Source of the DNA: Gemmatimonadota bacterium
GTDB lineage: Bacteria > Gemmatimonadota > Gemmatimonadetes > JACCXV01 > JAHWKZ01
Assembly (NCBI GenBank): GCA_025937815.1
Contig: JAICQP010000008.1
Location: forward strand, 1-34,435
Direction: 5' to 3'
DNA length: 34,435 nucleotides
Below, piece after piece: positions 26,312-34,435 of the stretch. The position numbers and the translations under genes are program-made. How positions within the stretch are numbered: the stretch's first letter is position 1; every line of letters begins with the position of its first letter. The notes beneath the pieces are model-generated. The model did no database searches and was not told the origin of the DNA. It was given only the letters and a program-made list of their open reading frames with translations.

Positions 26312-27394
26312 GTGACCTCGATCCACGACCTGCCCACGCCGGCCCTGCTCGTCGACCTGGACGTGCTGGAGCGTAACCTCTCCCGCATGCAGGCGCGCTG
26401 CGACGAGCTCGACGTAGCGCTGCGGCCGCACGTCAAGACCCACAAGTGCATAGAGATCGGCCGCATGCAGCGCGACCTGGGCGCGCGCGGAATCACCGTG
26501 GCGACGATCGAGGAGGCGCGCGCGTTCGCAGACGCCGGCTTCGACGACGTCACGTGGGCATTCCCGGTGATCCCGGGCCGTATCGGCGAGGCGCGCGCGA
26601 TCGCCGAGCGGTCGACGCTGCGCCTGCTCGTCGACTCCATGGCGGCCATCGAGGCCCTCGAGCGGGACGGCTTCCCGTTCCATGTCTGGCTCGAGGTCGA
26701 CTCAGGCGACCACCGCTCGGGTGTCGACCCCGGGTCCGATTCGGGGCTGGGGCTGGCGCGCGCGCTCGCCGATTCCGCCAGTCTCCTCTTCGACGGGATC
26801 CTGACCCACGCGGGCCACACCTATCGCGCGTTCGACGAGGCCGCGCGCGGTGCGGTGGCGGGCGAGGAGCGGGATGTCATGGTCGGGATGGCGAACCGGC
26901 TCCGCGATCTCGGGATCGAGGTCCGCGGCGTGAGCGTCGGCTCGACTCCGGGGATGACCGCTATCGATCACCTGCGGGGCGTCACTGAGGCCCGGCCCGG
27001 GAACTACGCCTACTTCGACGCGACCCAGGTCGCGCTCGGAGCCTGCGGGGTCGGGGACTGCGCGCTTACGGTCTGCGCGAGCGTCGTGTCCTCGGCGCGC
27101 GACCATTCGGTCGTCGACGCGGGCGCGCTCGCGCTCTCGAAGGACAGCGGCCCCGGCGGCGGGCGGCCCTCGATGGGCCAGCTGTTCGCTGAGTACGAGA
27201 CGGGTCGCCTCCGCGACGAGCGTCTGGTGTCGCTGAGCCAGGAGCACGGCGTGGTCGGCGGCCCGCTCGAGGTCGGCTCGCGTGTTCGCATCCTCCCAAA
27301 CCACTCGTGCCTGACCAACGCCTGCTTCGACCATGTGCACGCGGTGCGCGGCGAGGACGTCATCGACGTCTGGCGGATTCGCCGCGGGCGGTGA
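26312..27394 (+). CDS. PLP-dependent D-threonine aldolase / D-serine dehydratase-like enzyme
   Basis: A 360-aa fold-type III PLP enzyme. The N-terminal alanine-racemase-like barrel has TPALLVDLDVLERNLSRM and the PLP Lys in RPHVKTHKCIEIG. The C-terminal domain ends LPNHSCLTNACFDHVHAVRGEDVIDVW; its His and Cys match the metal site of D-serine dehydratases. Substrate could be D-threonine, D-serine or another beta-hydroxy D-amino acid. GTG start, 19 bases after potD, so it is probably cotranscribed with the transporter. Confidence 0.85.
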   Translation: MTSIHDLPTPALLVDLDVLERNLSRMQARCDELDVALRPHVKTHKCIEIGRMQRDLGARGITVATIEEARAFADAGFDDVTWAFPVIPGRIGEARAIAERSTLRLLVDSMAAIEALERDGFPFHVWLEVDSGDHRSGVDPGSDSGLGLARALADSASLLFDGILTHAGHTYRAFDEAARGAVAGEERDVMVGMANRLRDLGIEVRGVSVGSTPGMTAIDHLRGVTEARPGNYAYFDATQVALGACGVGDCALTVCASVVSSARDHSVVDAGALALSKDSGPGGGRPSMGQLFAEYETGRLRDERLVSLSQEHGVVGGPLEVGSRVRILPNHSCLTNACFDHVHAVRGEDVIDVWRIRRGR

Positions 27395-27430
27395 CCGGCG
27401 CGCGCGCGTCAACCGAGCGACGCGGAGGCC

Positions 27431-27814
27431 TTAGCTCCTCTTCATCTCCGACGGATCGTGGTACACGGCCTCTACGTTGTTCCCGTCGGGATCGTAGACG
27501 AACGCCCCGTAGTAGCCTGGGTGGTATTCTGGCCGGAGCCCCGGCGCGCCGTTGTCCTTCCCGCCCGCCGCGAGCGCTGCCGCGTAGAAGGCGTCCACCG
27601 TCTCCCGATCTGGCGCGCTGAAGGCGACGTGGATCGGGCTCGAGGCCTCGCCGGGTGAGAACCAGAAGTCGGGCTTTCGCCCGATGCCCATGCCGACCAC
27701 CTGGCCCTCGCCGAACTCCATCAGGACCCCGTAGCCCAGCGGGGCCAGCGCCTTCTCGTAAAACTTGCGGCTCGCGGTCTGGTTCGAAGTCTTCACGCTC
27801 ACGTGATCGATCAT
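27431..27814 (-). CDS. VOC (glyoxalase/bleomycin-resistance fold) protein
   Basis: A 127-aa protein with two beta-alpha-beta-beta-beta modules: MIDHVSVKTSNQTASRKFYEKALAPLGY and HVAFSAPDRETVDAFYAAALAAGGKDNGAPGLRPEYHPGYYGAFVYDPDGNNVEAVYH. The pattern matches glyoxalase-like lyases and dioxygenases. The substrate is unknown. It is convergent with the D-amino-acid enzyme and follows the GST gene by 83 bases. Confidence 0.88.
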   Translation of the reverse strand: MIDHVSVKTSNQTASRKFYEKALAPLGYGVLMEFGEGQVVGMGIGRKPDFWFSPGEASSPIHVAFSAPDRETVDAFYAAALAAGGKDNGAPGLRPEYHPGYYGAFVYDPDGNNVEAVYHDPSEMKRS

Positions 27815-27897
27815 CGCTTCTCCTCCCTCATCGGACTGCGTCAGGCCTGGTTCTCATCTTTCGCGGATCCAAGCACCCGACCACATGGGGCTTGGCG

Positions 27898-28545
27898 TCA
27901 GATGGACTCGAGCTCGTGGACCGCGACGTCGCCCGCCCGCGGCCGCTCATCGACACGGCGGATCCACTCCGCGAGCCGAGGGTGACGATCCGTCGCGAGC
28001 CAGCGCGCCAGCACCTCGTGGAACAGGTGGTGGTCGTTCGCATCGATTCCGAGCGCGTACTGGAGGAAGGGGAATGCGATGCAGTCGGCGGCCGAGAACT
28101 CGTCCCCGAACAGATGCCGCCGCCCGTGCAGCAGCCGCTCGAACCGGTCCAGCGATCCGGCGAGCTCCGCCCCCAGCCGCTGAATCCGCGCCTCGTCCGG
28201 CTCGGGCTTCGCCATCTCGTCGGCGATGAGGTTCGGCGGCCGCTTCCACACGCGATTGAACCAGTCGATGAACACGTCCATCTCCGCGCGGCGGGCGGGA
28301 TCGGCCGGCCAGAGCGGCGGATCGGGATAGCGGCGCTCCAGATGCTCGAGGACGACCGGAGAGTCGAACACGACCGTGTTGTCGTCGTCGACGAGCACCG
28401 GAACGAGCTCCTGACCGCTCATCTTCCGCACGCGCGTCCGGTCCTTCGGATCCACGAGCGAGATCTCGACCGGAAGGCCCTTGTGCCCGAGCGCGAGCGT
28501 GACCCGCTCGACGTTGAGCGACCGGGGAATGGCGAACAGATGCAT
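27898..28545 (-). CDS. Glutathione S-transferase family protein
   Basis: A 215-aa cytoplasmic protein. The thioredoxin-like domain (residues 1-80) has SLNVERVTLALGHKGLPVEISLVDPKDR, QELVPVLVDDDNTVVFDSPVVLEHLERRYP. The helical domain follows with FGDEFSAADCIAFPFLQYA. Ser in IPRSLN could activate a thiol. The track's N-terminal extension to 28824 overlaps the NmrA-like gene and is rejected; MHLFAIPRSL is a normal start. Many GST-fold proteins in such phyla act on thiols other than glutathione. Confidence 0.88.
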   Translation of the reverse strand: MHLFAIPRSLNVERVTLALGHKGLPVEISLVDPKDRTRVRKMSGQELVPVLVDDDNTVVFDSPVVLEHLERRYPDPPLWPADPARRAEMDVFIDWFNRVWKRPPNLIADEMAKPEPDEARIQRLGAELAGSLDRFERLLHGRRHLFGDEFSAADCIAFPFLQYALGIDANDHHLFHEVLARWLATDRHPRLAEWIRRVDERPRAGDVAVHELESI

Positions 28546-28609
28546 GTCCGCCGAGTATCGCCGGCCTTCGAATCCGCGGCCAGGGTCGCGCCGTGCGCTG
28601 CCGGATGGA

Positions 28610-28615
28610 TAGATT
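28610..28615 (+). promoter_or_regulatory. Possible -10 box for the NmrA/MFS pair
   Basis: TAGATT in the 107-bp divergent spacer, 37 bases before the NmrA-like ATG. No clear -35 lies upstream, so the call is weak. Confidence 0.25.
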
Positions 28616-28652
28616 GCGAAACCCCGGCAACGGAACGAAATGAGGAGGTCGG

Positions 28653-29507
28653 ATGCGGGTCCTGGTGTTCGGCGGCACGGGCAAGGTGGGAAGGCCGCTC
28701 GTGGCGGCGCTCGTCGAGAAGGGCGTCGACGTGCGGGTGTTGACGCGCTCGCCGGAGACCGAGGACGCACCGCGGGGGGCCGAGCTCGTGGCGGGCGACA
28801 TGTCCCTGCCCGAGTCCCTGACACCCGCGTTCCAGGGCGTCGACCGATGCTACCTGCTGACCCCGCTGTCCGAACAGGAGATCGAGCTGGGGTCGAACGC
28901 CGTCGAGGCGGCCCGCCGTGCGGGGATCGAGCGGATCGTGTTTCAGTCCATCCTCCGCGCGGATGAGGCTCCCGAGATCCCCCACTTCGCGAGCAAGGTG
29001 CGGATCCACGATCAGATCCGCGAGAGCGGCATCCCGTGGGTCCTCATCTCGCCCAGCAGCTTCTATCAGAACGACGTCGTGCTGCGGGATCTCATCCTCG
29101 GGCCGGGGATCTACGCCAATCCCATCGGGTCGAAGGGAGTCAACCGGGTCGACGTGCGCGACATCGCGGACGTCGCCGCCTCCCTGCTCCTCGAAGAGGG
29201 GAACACGTCGCGTGACGTCCCTGTAGTCGGCCCCGACACGTGGACCGGCCCCTCCATCGCGGCCGTCTATTCCGAGATCCTCGGCCGGAGGGTACGGTAT
29301 TCCGGTGACGACCTGGAGGCGTGGGCGGTGGCCGCGAGCGGGCATTTGCCCCGGTGGCTGCTGCGGGATCTCCGGATCATGTTCGATTACTTCCAGCGCA
29401 ACAGCCTGCTCCCCACCGACCGTCAGATCGCCGAGTCGCGTGCGGCGCTCGGGCACGAGCCGCGTCCGTTCCTCGACTTCGCGCGGGAGCTCGTGGCCGG
29501 CGCCTGA
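28653..29507 (+). CDS. NmrA-like NAD(P)-binding protein
   Basis: A 284-aa atypical short-chain dehydrogenase. The N-terminal Rossmann motif is MRVLVFGGTGKVGRPLVAAL, followed by DVRVLTRSP, AGDMSLPESLTPAFQGVDRCYLLTPLS and WVLISPSSFYQNDV. These match NmrA and NAD(P)H-quinone-oxidoreductase-like sensors. The usual catalytic Tyr-Lys pair is not evident, so it may be a redox sensor. GAGGAGG before the ATG supports the start. An MFS gene follows 21 bases later. Confidence 0.88.
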   Translation: MRVLVFGGTGKVGRPLVAALVEKGVDVRVLTRSPETEDAPRGAELVAGDMSLPESLTPAFQGVDRCYLLTPLSEQEIELGSNAVEAARRAGIERIVFQSILRADEAPEIPHFASKVRIHDQIRESGIPWVLISPSSFYQNDVVLRDLILGPGIYANPIGSKGVNRVDVRDIADVAASLLLEEGNTSRDVPVVGPDTWTGPSIAAVYSEILGRRVRYSGDDLEAWAVAASGHLPRWLLRDLRIMFDYFQRNSLLPTDRQIAESRAALGHEPRPFLDFARELVAGA

Positions 29508-29528
29508 CGGGGGGCCTCCGGGCCGGCC

Positions 29529-30722
29529 ATGTCGATCCCCATCCTCAGCCTGCGCTCGGAGATCCGCGCTCTTCCGCGTGGTGCGTGGATCCTCTACGCC
29601 GAGACGCTCGTCAACCGGCTGGGGACGTTCGTCCTCGTCTTCCTCGTCCTCTGGCTCACCCGGATCGGCTGGTCTCCCGGTATGGCGGGTCTGGCGGTCA
29701 GCGTGTACGGGTTGGGTGGGCTCATCGCCTCGCTCGTCGGCGGCTGGTTGGCCGACCGTTTCGGGCGCCGCCGCACGATCGCGCTATCGATGTTCTCCTC
29801 CGCAGCCGTGCTCCTCACCCTGCCCCACATGCGCGATACGTGGGCGGTGCTGACGCTGGCCGGCCTCGCCGGGCTGACGTCAGAGCTCTACCGCCCGGCC
29901 GCGAACGGCCTGTTGACCGACCTGATCCCCGCGGGCCGCCGCGTTCCCGGATTCGCCATCTACCGTCTGGCGGTCAACCTCGGGCACGCGGTCGGGCCGG
30001 CAATCGGCGGCTTCGTCGCCGAGCGATCGTTCGTCTGGGTGTTCACCGCCGACGCCGCGACGTCGATCGTGGCGGGGATCGTCGCGCTCACGCTCCTGCC
30101 GGAGGGCCGGCGCTCGCGGCGCGAGGAGGACCCGGTCGGCGGGTTCCGCGGAGCGCTCGTGGCCGACCGGCCGTTCCTGCTGTTCCTCGTCGCGACGACG
30201 CTCGTGACGCTGATCGCCTTCCAGAGCACCGCCAGCTTCCCGCTCCAGATGCGGGCCAACGGCCTCACCAGCGCGCACTACGGACTCCTGATGTCCTTGA
30301 ATGGCCTGCTCGTGGTCCTGTTCGAGCTGCCACTGGTGGGGATCACCCGCCGATTGCGCCCGCGTCCGGTGATGGCGGTGGGGATCGCTCTGACCGGGCT
30401 CGGGTTCGGCCTCGTCGCTTGGGCGGACTCGTTCGCGATCTTCGCCCTGACGGTGGTCGTCTGGACCGCGGGCGAGATCGTGTTCACCCCGGTCGCCGCC
30501 GCGTACGTCGGAGACGTCGCCCCGGAGGCCCTGCGCGGGCGCTACTACGGCGCGTGGCTGCTCACGCATTCGGTGGGTATCGTGCTGGGCCCGGGTCTCG
30601 GCACCGCGGTCTACGCGCTCAGCCCCGCAGGCCTCTGGGCCGGCTGCGCGGCTCTCGGGCTGGTGGGCGCGCTCCTCGTCCTGGTTTCGACAACCGCCCG
30701 GCGCGCCGCTCCGGTTCCGTAG
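29529..30722 (+). CDS. Major facilitator superfamily transporter
   Basis: A 397-aa membrane protein with about twelve helices. The conserved loop GGWLADRFGRRRTIAL between helices two and three is the MFS signature; a related loop ITRRLRPRPVMAVGIAL lies between helices eight and nine. The overall look (YRPAANGLLTDLIPAGRR, FTPVAAAYVGDVAPEALRGRYYGAW) resembles drug-efflux members. Substrate unknown. It is downstream of the NmrA-like gene and tail-to-tail with the CAT-like gene. Confidence 0.92.
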   Translation: MSIPILSLRSEIRALPRGAWILYAETLVNRLGTFVLVFLVLWLTRIGWSPGMAGLAVSVYGLGGLIASLVGGWLADRFGRRRTIALSMFSSAAVLLTLPHMRDTWAVLTLAGLAGLTSELYRPAANGLLTDLIPAGRRVPGFAIYRLAVNLGHAVGPAIGGFVAERSFVWVFTADAATSIVAGIVALTLLPEGRRSRREEDPVGGFRGALVADRPFLLFLVATTLVTLIAFQSTASFPLQMRANGLTSAHYGLLMSLNGLLVVLFELPLVGITRRLRPRPVMAVGIALTGLGFGLVAWADSFAIFALTVVVWTAGEIVFTPVAAAYVGDVAPEALRGRYYGAWLLTHSVGIVLGPGLGTAVYALSPAGLWAGCAALGLVGALLVLVSTTARRAAPVP

Positions 30723-30738
30723 CCGCGAACCGGAGGCG

Positions 30739-31386
30739 TCAGGCTCCGGCGGGACCGCGTGGCTCGTCGAGGCGCTCCTGGAAGGCCTCGTAGAAGCGCC
30801 CCACGTGAAGCCCGTCGACGAGCGCGTGGTGGACCTCCACCGATACGGGCATCCGCCGCCGGCCGCCGACTTCGCGGTGCTTCCCGAAGACGATCTTCGG
30901 TACCGCATCCTCCGTGCCCCAGCGCCGGGCATGGGAGAAGCTCGTGAACGGCACCCAGGGGATCACGGAGTAGTGAATCAGGTCGTCGCGATCGTCCTGT
31001 GGGTCGAGGGGGCCCGATTCCGCCCGCACGCGCCCGGTAATCTCCGCCACGTGTTCGATGAACGGGCCCATGTGCGGCGTATAGTCGTAGTACGCGAAGC
31101 GGAAGGTGCCGTTCGGCAGGAGGACGGTGGATCCCCCGTGGAGCACCGGATGGATGACCACCTCCGGGCCGCGGATCCGGTACCGGAGCTCCTCGACCTC
31201 GTTGGCCGCCGCCAGCGAACACCACAGGGACGCGGCGAAGAAGGACCGCGCAGAGTCCTCCCGGCACCAGGCGTGCAACCCCGTGACGTCCACGTCCGCG
31301 CACAGGTTGAACCAGGGATTGTCGTACGCGCGGAAGAGCTCGTAGTGCTGACGGCGGGGCCAGGTGTCGAGATCGATCCGGATCAC
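30739..31386 (-). CDS. Chloramphenicol acetyltransferase-family protein
   Basis: A 215-aa CoA-dependent acyltransferase. It contains the catalytic HHALVDGLHVGRFYEAFQERL (CAT His motif HHxxxDG) and the CAT block IPWVPFTSFSHAR. The N-terminus IRIDLDTWPRRQHYELFRAYDNPWFNLCADVDVT is also CAT-like. Whether it acts on chloramphenicol is unknown; distant chromosomal members often do not. The GTG at 31384-31386 overlaps the TfoX stop (GTGA), so I use it rather than the track's longer start. Confidence 0.88.
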   Translation of the reverse strand: MIRIDLDTWPRRQHYELFRAYDNPWFNLCADVDVTGLHAWCREDSARSFFAASLWCSLAAANEVEELRYRIRGPEVVIHPVLHGGSTVLLPNGTFRFAYYDYTPHMGPFIEHVAEITGRVRAESGPLDPQDDRDDLIHYSVIPWVPFTSFSHARRWGTEDAVPKIVFGKHREVGGRRRMPVSVEVHHALVDGLHVGRFYEAFQERLDEPRGPAGA

Positions 31387-31766
31387 GGGCGGCCCTTCTT
31401 CTTCGTCGCGGCTTTCCGCCTCTGCGGCTTCCTTCTCGCCCGCTCCGCGACGGCGAGCGCTTCCCGGACCCACGAGGCGAGCTCGTCGGCGTCCTCGATG
31501 ACGTCCGGCGGGACCTGCCAGTAGCCGTTCATCGGCGAGCCCATGGGGTTGAAGGGCTTCATGCGGCGCTTCGCGTAGCGCGGCCGCGTCGCGTCGTCGA
31601 CCTTGAAATACAGGAGATCGTCGTCGATGAGGCCGAAGAACCGGTCGCCGGAATAGAGGCCCAGGCCGCCGAACATGGGGCGCGAGCGGACCGGCTCCAC
31701 GCGGCCGATCTGGTCCTCGACGAAGGCGCGAAACTCCGGGCTCACCGCCATCGCATCATGCGCCAC
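31383..31766 (-). CDS. TfoX N-terminal domain protein
   Basis: A 127-aa protein with the TfoX-N pattern: VEPVRSRPMFGGLGLYSGDRFFGLIDDDLLYFKVD, YAKRRMKPFNPMG and YWQVPPDVIEDADELASWVREALAVA. The tail is Lys/Arg-rich (RRKPQRRKAATKKKGRP), which may bind nucleic acid. The TfoX C-terminal domain is missing, as in many short family members, so a competence role should not be assumed. GTG start in the track; the ATG at 31751 (MAVSPEF) is an alternative. Confidence 0.85.
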   Translation of the reverse strand: MAHDAMAVSPEFRAFVEDQIGRVEPVRSRPMFGGLGLYSGDRFFGLIDDDLLYFKVDDATRPRYAKRRMKPFNPMGSPMNGYWQVPPDVIEDADELASWVREALAVAERARRKPQRRKAATKKKGRP

Positions 31767-31806
31767 ATGGAACGATCCTCCGCCGCCTCAGAGAGCTCCC
31801 GCCGAC

Positions 31807-32640
31807 TCAGCACCCGCGCGTGAACCACCATACCCACGGGCCCTGTCCGTCGTCCCGCCAGCGGATCCACCCCTCTTCGGCGATCCCGCGGGTGGGTGGC
31901 GGGTCCGCGCAATAGAGCGGCGGGCTCGTGGCGCGGACGCGCATCCAGTCGCCGCGGATCTCGAGCGGGTGAAGCTCGGTAGCCTCGTACCCGGAAAGCC
32001 AGAACGAGCGCCGATACCCGGTTCCAGGGCCGGCGCGAAGCGCGTGCCGTTCGCGCGTGCGGAAGAACAGCGGGCCGGCGCTCTCCTGGGCGAATCTCGC
32101 TTCCCAGGATTCGTAGACGATCGGTGGGTCCGATGCGGAGAGGTGGCACGTCGAAGCCCACCCGCTCCCGTCGGGGCCGGGCGCGAACCTGAACCGTACC
32201 CATCCGGCCTCGCGGGCTTCCTCGACGATCCAGCTCGCCACCTCGTAGCCGGTCTCCACCATCGAGCCGGTCGCCAGCGGCTCTGCCGGCGCGTAGCCGT
32301 GGGCGAGCCACCAGCCGTCGGCTATCCACCCCATGGGAACGCCTCCGGGCTCGACGTACACCGGCAGCTCTACCCGCCGGAGCCAGTCGATGTCAGCGGG
32401 CGACTCGGGAGCCAGCGCAGCCTGGAGGTGGCCGATTCCCAGGTCGACCGTCGGGTCGAAGCCGCGCAGGGGCTCGTATTCCGCTGCGGGCGGCGCCTCG
32501 GAAGGAGGCTCGGGCGCCGGGGGGATCGGAGCCCCACGAGGGTGACACAACTCCTCGGCCGATTCGTCGGGGGGTTCCTGCGCGATCGCCCGCGGCGCGA
32601 CACAGAGCCAGACCGCGAGAAGCGCGACGACTCGCTTCAC
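31807..32640 (-). CDS. Secreted SH3-like domain protein
   Basis: A 277-aa exported protein with signal peptide [21 protein letters not shown] and a Pro-rich linker ([20 protein letters not shown]). Two or three small beta-rich units follow; the last ([43 protein letters not shown]) looks like a bacterial SH3 (SH3b) domain. Such domains bind peptidoglycan or proteins. It begins 13 bases after recA and is probably cotranscribed. Function otherwise unknown. Confidence 0.65.
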   Translation of the reverse strand: MKRVVALLAVWLCVAPRAIAQEPPDESAEELCHPRGAPIPPAPEPPSEAPPAAEYEPLRGFDPTVDLGIGHLQAALAPESPADIDWLRRVELPVYVEPGGVPMGWIADGWWLAHGYAPAEPLATGSMVETGYEVASWIVEEAREAGWVRFRFAPGPDGSGWASTCHLSASDPPIVYESWEARFAQESAGPLFFRTRERHALRAGPGTGYRRSFWLSGYEATELHPLEIRGDWMRVRATSPPLYCADPPPTRGIAEEGWIRWRDDGQGPWVWWFTRGC

Positions 32641-32653
32641 GCGCGCGCTGCGG

Positions 32654-33718
32654 CTACTCTGCCTCCGCGGCCACCGCTTCCTCGGGCTCCGTCTCCCCCG
32701 ACTCCGCGCTGCCCGCCGACTTGGCGATCCCCATCGCGACCTTGAGCTGGGACTCGATCTCTTCGGCGATGTCCGGGTTGTCCCTCAGGAACTGCTTGGC
32801 GTTCTCGCGGCCCTGGCCGAGGCGGGTGTCGCCGTAGCTGTACCAGGCGCCCGACTTCTCGACCACCCGGGCCTCGACGCCGAGGTCGATCAAGAGCCCC
32901 TCGCGGCTGATCCCCTGGCCGTACACGACGTCGAACTCGGCCATCTTGAACGGCGGGGCGACCTTGTTCTTGACGACCTTGACCCGGCACCGATTCCCGA
33001 CGACCTCGTCGCCCTCCTTGATCGCGCCTACGCGGCGAATGTCGAGCCGCACGGAGGAATAGAATTTGAGCGCCCGCCCGCCCGGTTGGGTCTCGGGGTT
33101 GCCGAACATCACGCCGATCTTCTCGCGGATCTGGTTGATGAACACGACCGCGCACTGCGAGCGGTTGATCGCGCCGGCGAGCTTCCGGAGCGCCTGGCTC
33201 ATGAGCCGCGCCTGGAGCCCGACGTGGCTGTCGCCCATCTCGCCCTCGATCTCGGCCTTGGGTACGAGCGCCGCGACCGAGTCGACGACGACGACCGAGA
33301 CCGCGTTCGAGCGCACCAGCACTTCGGCGATCTCGAGCGCCTGCTCGCCGGTATCGGGCTGGGAGACCAGCAGGTTGTCGATGTCGACGCCGAGCTTGCG
33401 CGCATAGTCGGCGTCGAGCGCGTGCTCGGCGTCGATGAAGGCGGCGATCCCGCCCTGGCGCTGGGCGTTGGCGATGACGTGGAGGGCGAGTGTCGTCTTG
33501 CCGGAGGACTCCGGACCGTAGATCTCGGTGACGCGGCCCTTGGGGATCCCCCCCACGCCGATGGCGGCGTCCAGGTTGAAGGCCCCCGTGGGGATCGCCT
33601 CGACCTGCATCCGCATGCCCGTCCCCAGCCGCATGATCGCCCCCTTGCCGTACTGACGCTCGATCTGGGTGATCGCCAGACCCAGCGCCTTCTCCTGATC
33701 CTTCGTCATCTCCGCCAT
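32654..33718 (-). CDS. recA: Recombinase RecA
   Basis: ATP-dependent strand-exchange protein and SOS co-protease, 354 aa. Walker [10 protein letters not shown] (~68-76), Walker [14 protein letters not shown]1/L2 region [68 protein letters not shown], and an acidic C-terminal tail ([16 protein letters not shown]) are all present. The ATG at 33716-33718 follows AAGGAG and gives the normal N-terminus; the track's earlier start is in the promoter region. recX is not downstream here but about 31 kb away. Confidence 0.98.
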   Translation of the reverse strand: MAEMTKDQEKALGLAITQIERQYGKGAIMRLGTGMRMQVEAIPTGAFNLDAAIGVGGIPKGRVTEIYGPESSGKTTLALHVIANAQRQGGIAAFIDAEHALDADYARKLGVDIDNLLVSQPDTGEQALEIAEVLVRSNAVSVVVVDSVAALVPKAEIEGEMGDSHVGLQARLMSQALRKLAGAINRSQCAVVFINQIREKIGVMFGNPETQPGGRALKFYSSVRLDIRRVGAIKEGDEVVGNRCRVKVVKNKVAPPFKMAEFDVVYGQGISREGLLIDLGVEARVVEKSGAWYSYGDTRLGQGRENAKQFLRDNPDIAEEIESQLKVAMGIAKSAGSAESGETEPEEAVAAEAE

Positions 33719-33812
33719 CCTTCGCGCTCCTTCGCCCCCGCTGCCGCGGCGGACGCTCGATTGGTGACCGGCCGGGGCCGGATCGCTTCGCTTTCGGGTT
33801 TCTTTCGGTACC

Positions 33813-33841
33813 ACTCTAGCACGCCACGGGGACAGGATCAA
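33813..33841 (-). promoter_or_regulatory. Sigma-70-type promoter of recA
   Basis: On the minus strand TTGATC (-35, 33836-33841) is followed after exactly 17 bases by TAGAGT (-10, 33813-33818). The recA ATG lies about 95 bases further. Neither a GAAC-N4-GTTC nor a CTGT-N8-ACAG LexA box is visible around it. Two copies of CCGAAAG (33791-33797 and 33802-33808) lie just downstream. Confidence 0.6.
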
Positions 33842-33859
33842 GCACCCCGGCGGGCGGGC

Positions 33860-34375
33860 TCAGCGGATCGTGTCCGGCGCGGCTCCGGCCATCGTGTCCA
33901 CGTGCGCCCCCGGGGTATCGATCTCGGCCTGGGTTACGGTCAGCCGCAGCATCTGGACGGCGGGCCGCAGCCGCTCGGCGAGATCGATCTTCCATCCGTC
34001 CTCCTCGCGCACGAGCGGGATCTCGTTCGGATCCCCCTCCACGGTCACGATCACGGTCGCAGAGTCGCCATGCAGCGTCGAACCTTCGACGTTCCCGCCA
34101 CAGAACGCCCGGCACCAATCCTCGATCGTGATGGCGGGCTGGCCGCTGGCGGGCTCCGCCCTGCGGCTCAGGCTCTCGACCTCCGCAACGAGAGTCCGCG
34201 TCTCGGCCGTGAACGATGCCGCCACCTCCGCGCCGTCGTTCGCCGCGAGCGCGTCGAGGAAGCTCCGGACCGAGCCCTCGGGGCTCGAGCGCGGGCCGCT
34301 CTGGCAGGCGCCAAGCAAGAAGAGCGCCAGCGCGGCGTGGACGATGCCGAACCGAAGCATCGGCGGGGAGCTCAC
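33860..34375 (-). CDS. Lipoprotein with NTF2-like (DUF4878-type) layout
   Basis: A 171-aa lipoprotein (signal LRFGIVHAALALFLLGAC). The mature part begins SPEGSVRSFLDALAANDGAEVAASFTAETRTLVAEV and later has DSATVIVTVEGDPNEIPLVREEDGWKIDL, the layout of small NTF2-like/DUF4878 domains. Function unknown. GTG start overlapping the upstream stop (GTGA); an ATG at 34360 is an alternative. The recA promoter begins just after its stop. Confidence 0.65.
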   Translation of the reverse strand: MSSPPMLRFGIVHAALALFLLGACQSGPRSSPEGSVRSFLDALAANDGAEVAASFTAETRTLVAEVESLSRRAEPASGQPAITIEDWCRAFCGGNVEGSTLHGDSATVIVTVEGDPNEIPLVREEDGWKIDLAERLRPAVQMLRLTVTQAEIDTPGAHVDTMAGAAPDTIR

Positions 34376-34435
34376 GCGGGGCGCGGGGAGATGAGGTTCA
34401 GGAACTCCATTCGCGTCGATTGCGCGTCGCGGAAA
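34372..34435 (-). CDS. C-terminal tail of an unidentified gene (runs off the window)
   Basis: The last 20 codons of a minus-strand ORF, ending FRDAQSTRMEFLNLISPRPA and a TGA that overlaps the lipoprotein GTG. Too short to name. The tight overlap and open frame are the evidence that it is coding. Confidence 0.5.
   Translation of the reverse strand, partial: FRDAQSTRMEFLNLISPRPA

Noticed and set aside
30730-30749. CCGGAG...CTCCGG hairpin between MFS and CAT-like genes
   Set aside because: Only a 6-bp stem and overlaps the CAT-like stop; too weak to call a terminator.
29321-30793. 490-aa plus ORF
   Set aside because: Out-of-frame shadow of the MFS gene; Arg/Pro-rich without membrane helices.

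Overview
This is a very GC-rich, gene-dense bacterial chromosome segment. It holds about 39 protein genes and no RNA genes, CRISPR arrays or insertion sequences that I can see. The mix of secreted S9 and M20 peptidases, small lipoproteins, a Tat-exported beta-helix protein, a Ku/LigD repair pair and a Gemmatimonas-like RecA suggests Gemmatimonadota or a related soil or marine phylum. That placement is an inference from family content, not from a search. Start and stop codons overlap (ATGA, GTGA, TGATG, TAATG) at most junctions, so the window reads as a few long, translationally coupled operons. No gene-free stretch exceeds about 300 bases; the longest is 522-734.

Layout. 1-5754 (minus strand): the 5' part of alaS; then, running leftward from Ku, a MerR/TPR regulator, two small lipoproteins, an Mth938-like protein, msrA, a PspC protein, an unlisted 46-aa membrane ORF, recX and a transglutaminase-like protein. 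5755-5874 is a divergent promoter region. 5875-9515 (plus): ligD (PE-LIG-POL) coupled to an ATP-grasp-like gene. 9512-15959 (minus): SpoU methyltransferase, DUF72, KANL3/Tex30-like hydrolase, S9B dipeptidyl peptidase, M20 peptidase and a membrane protein. 16066-27394 (plus): a membrane-anchored conserved protein, a kinase/RapZ-C fusion with a MurU-like nucleotidyltransferase, a TauE/SafE permease, DUF2270, a PotABC-type polyamine importer, a lower-GC beta-helix gene, PotD, and a PLP D-amino-acid enzyme. 27431-31766: VOC and GST proteins (minus), NmrA-like and MFS proteins (plus), then CAT-like and TfoX-N proteins (minus). 31807-34435 (minus): a secreted SH3-like protein, recA with a readable promoter, a lipoprotein, and the tail of an unrecognised gene.

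Main themes. recX and alaS, usually next to recA, sit about 30 kb from it on the same strand, so a large block separates a classic cluster. The NHEJ locus carries two accessory genes, a MerR/TPR regulator preceded by a 25-bp dyad and an ATP-grasp protein overlapping ligD. The kinase/RapZ-C fusion beside a MurU-like enzyme suggests amino-sugar salvage with built-in sensing. The beta-helix gene sits exactly between potC and potD and looks compositionally foreign. These four are the best places to look for undescribed biology; I did not find a clear new defence or mobile system.
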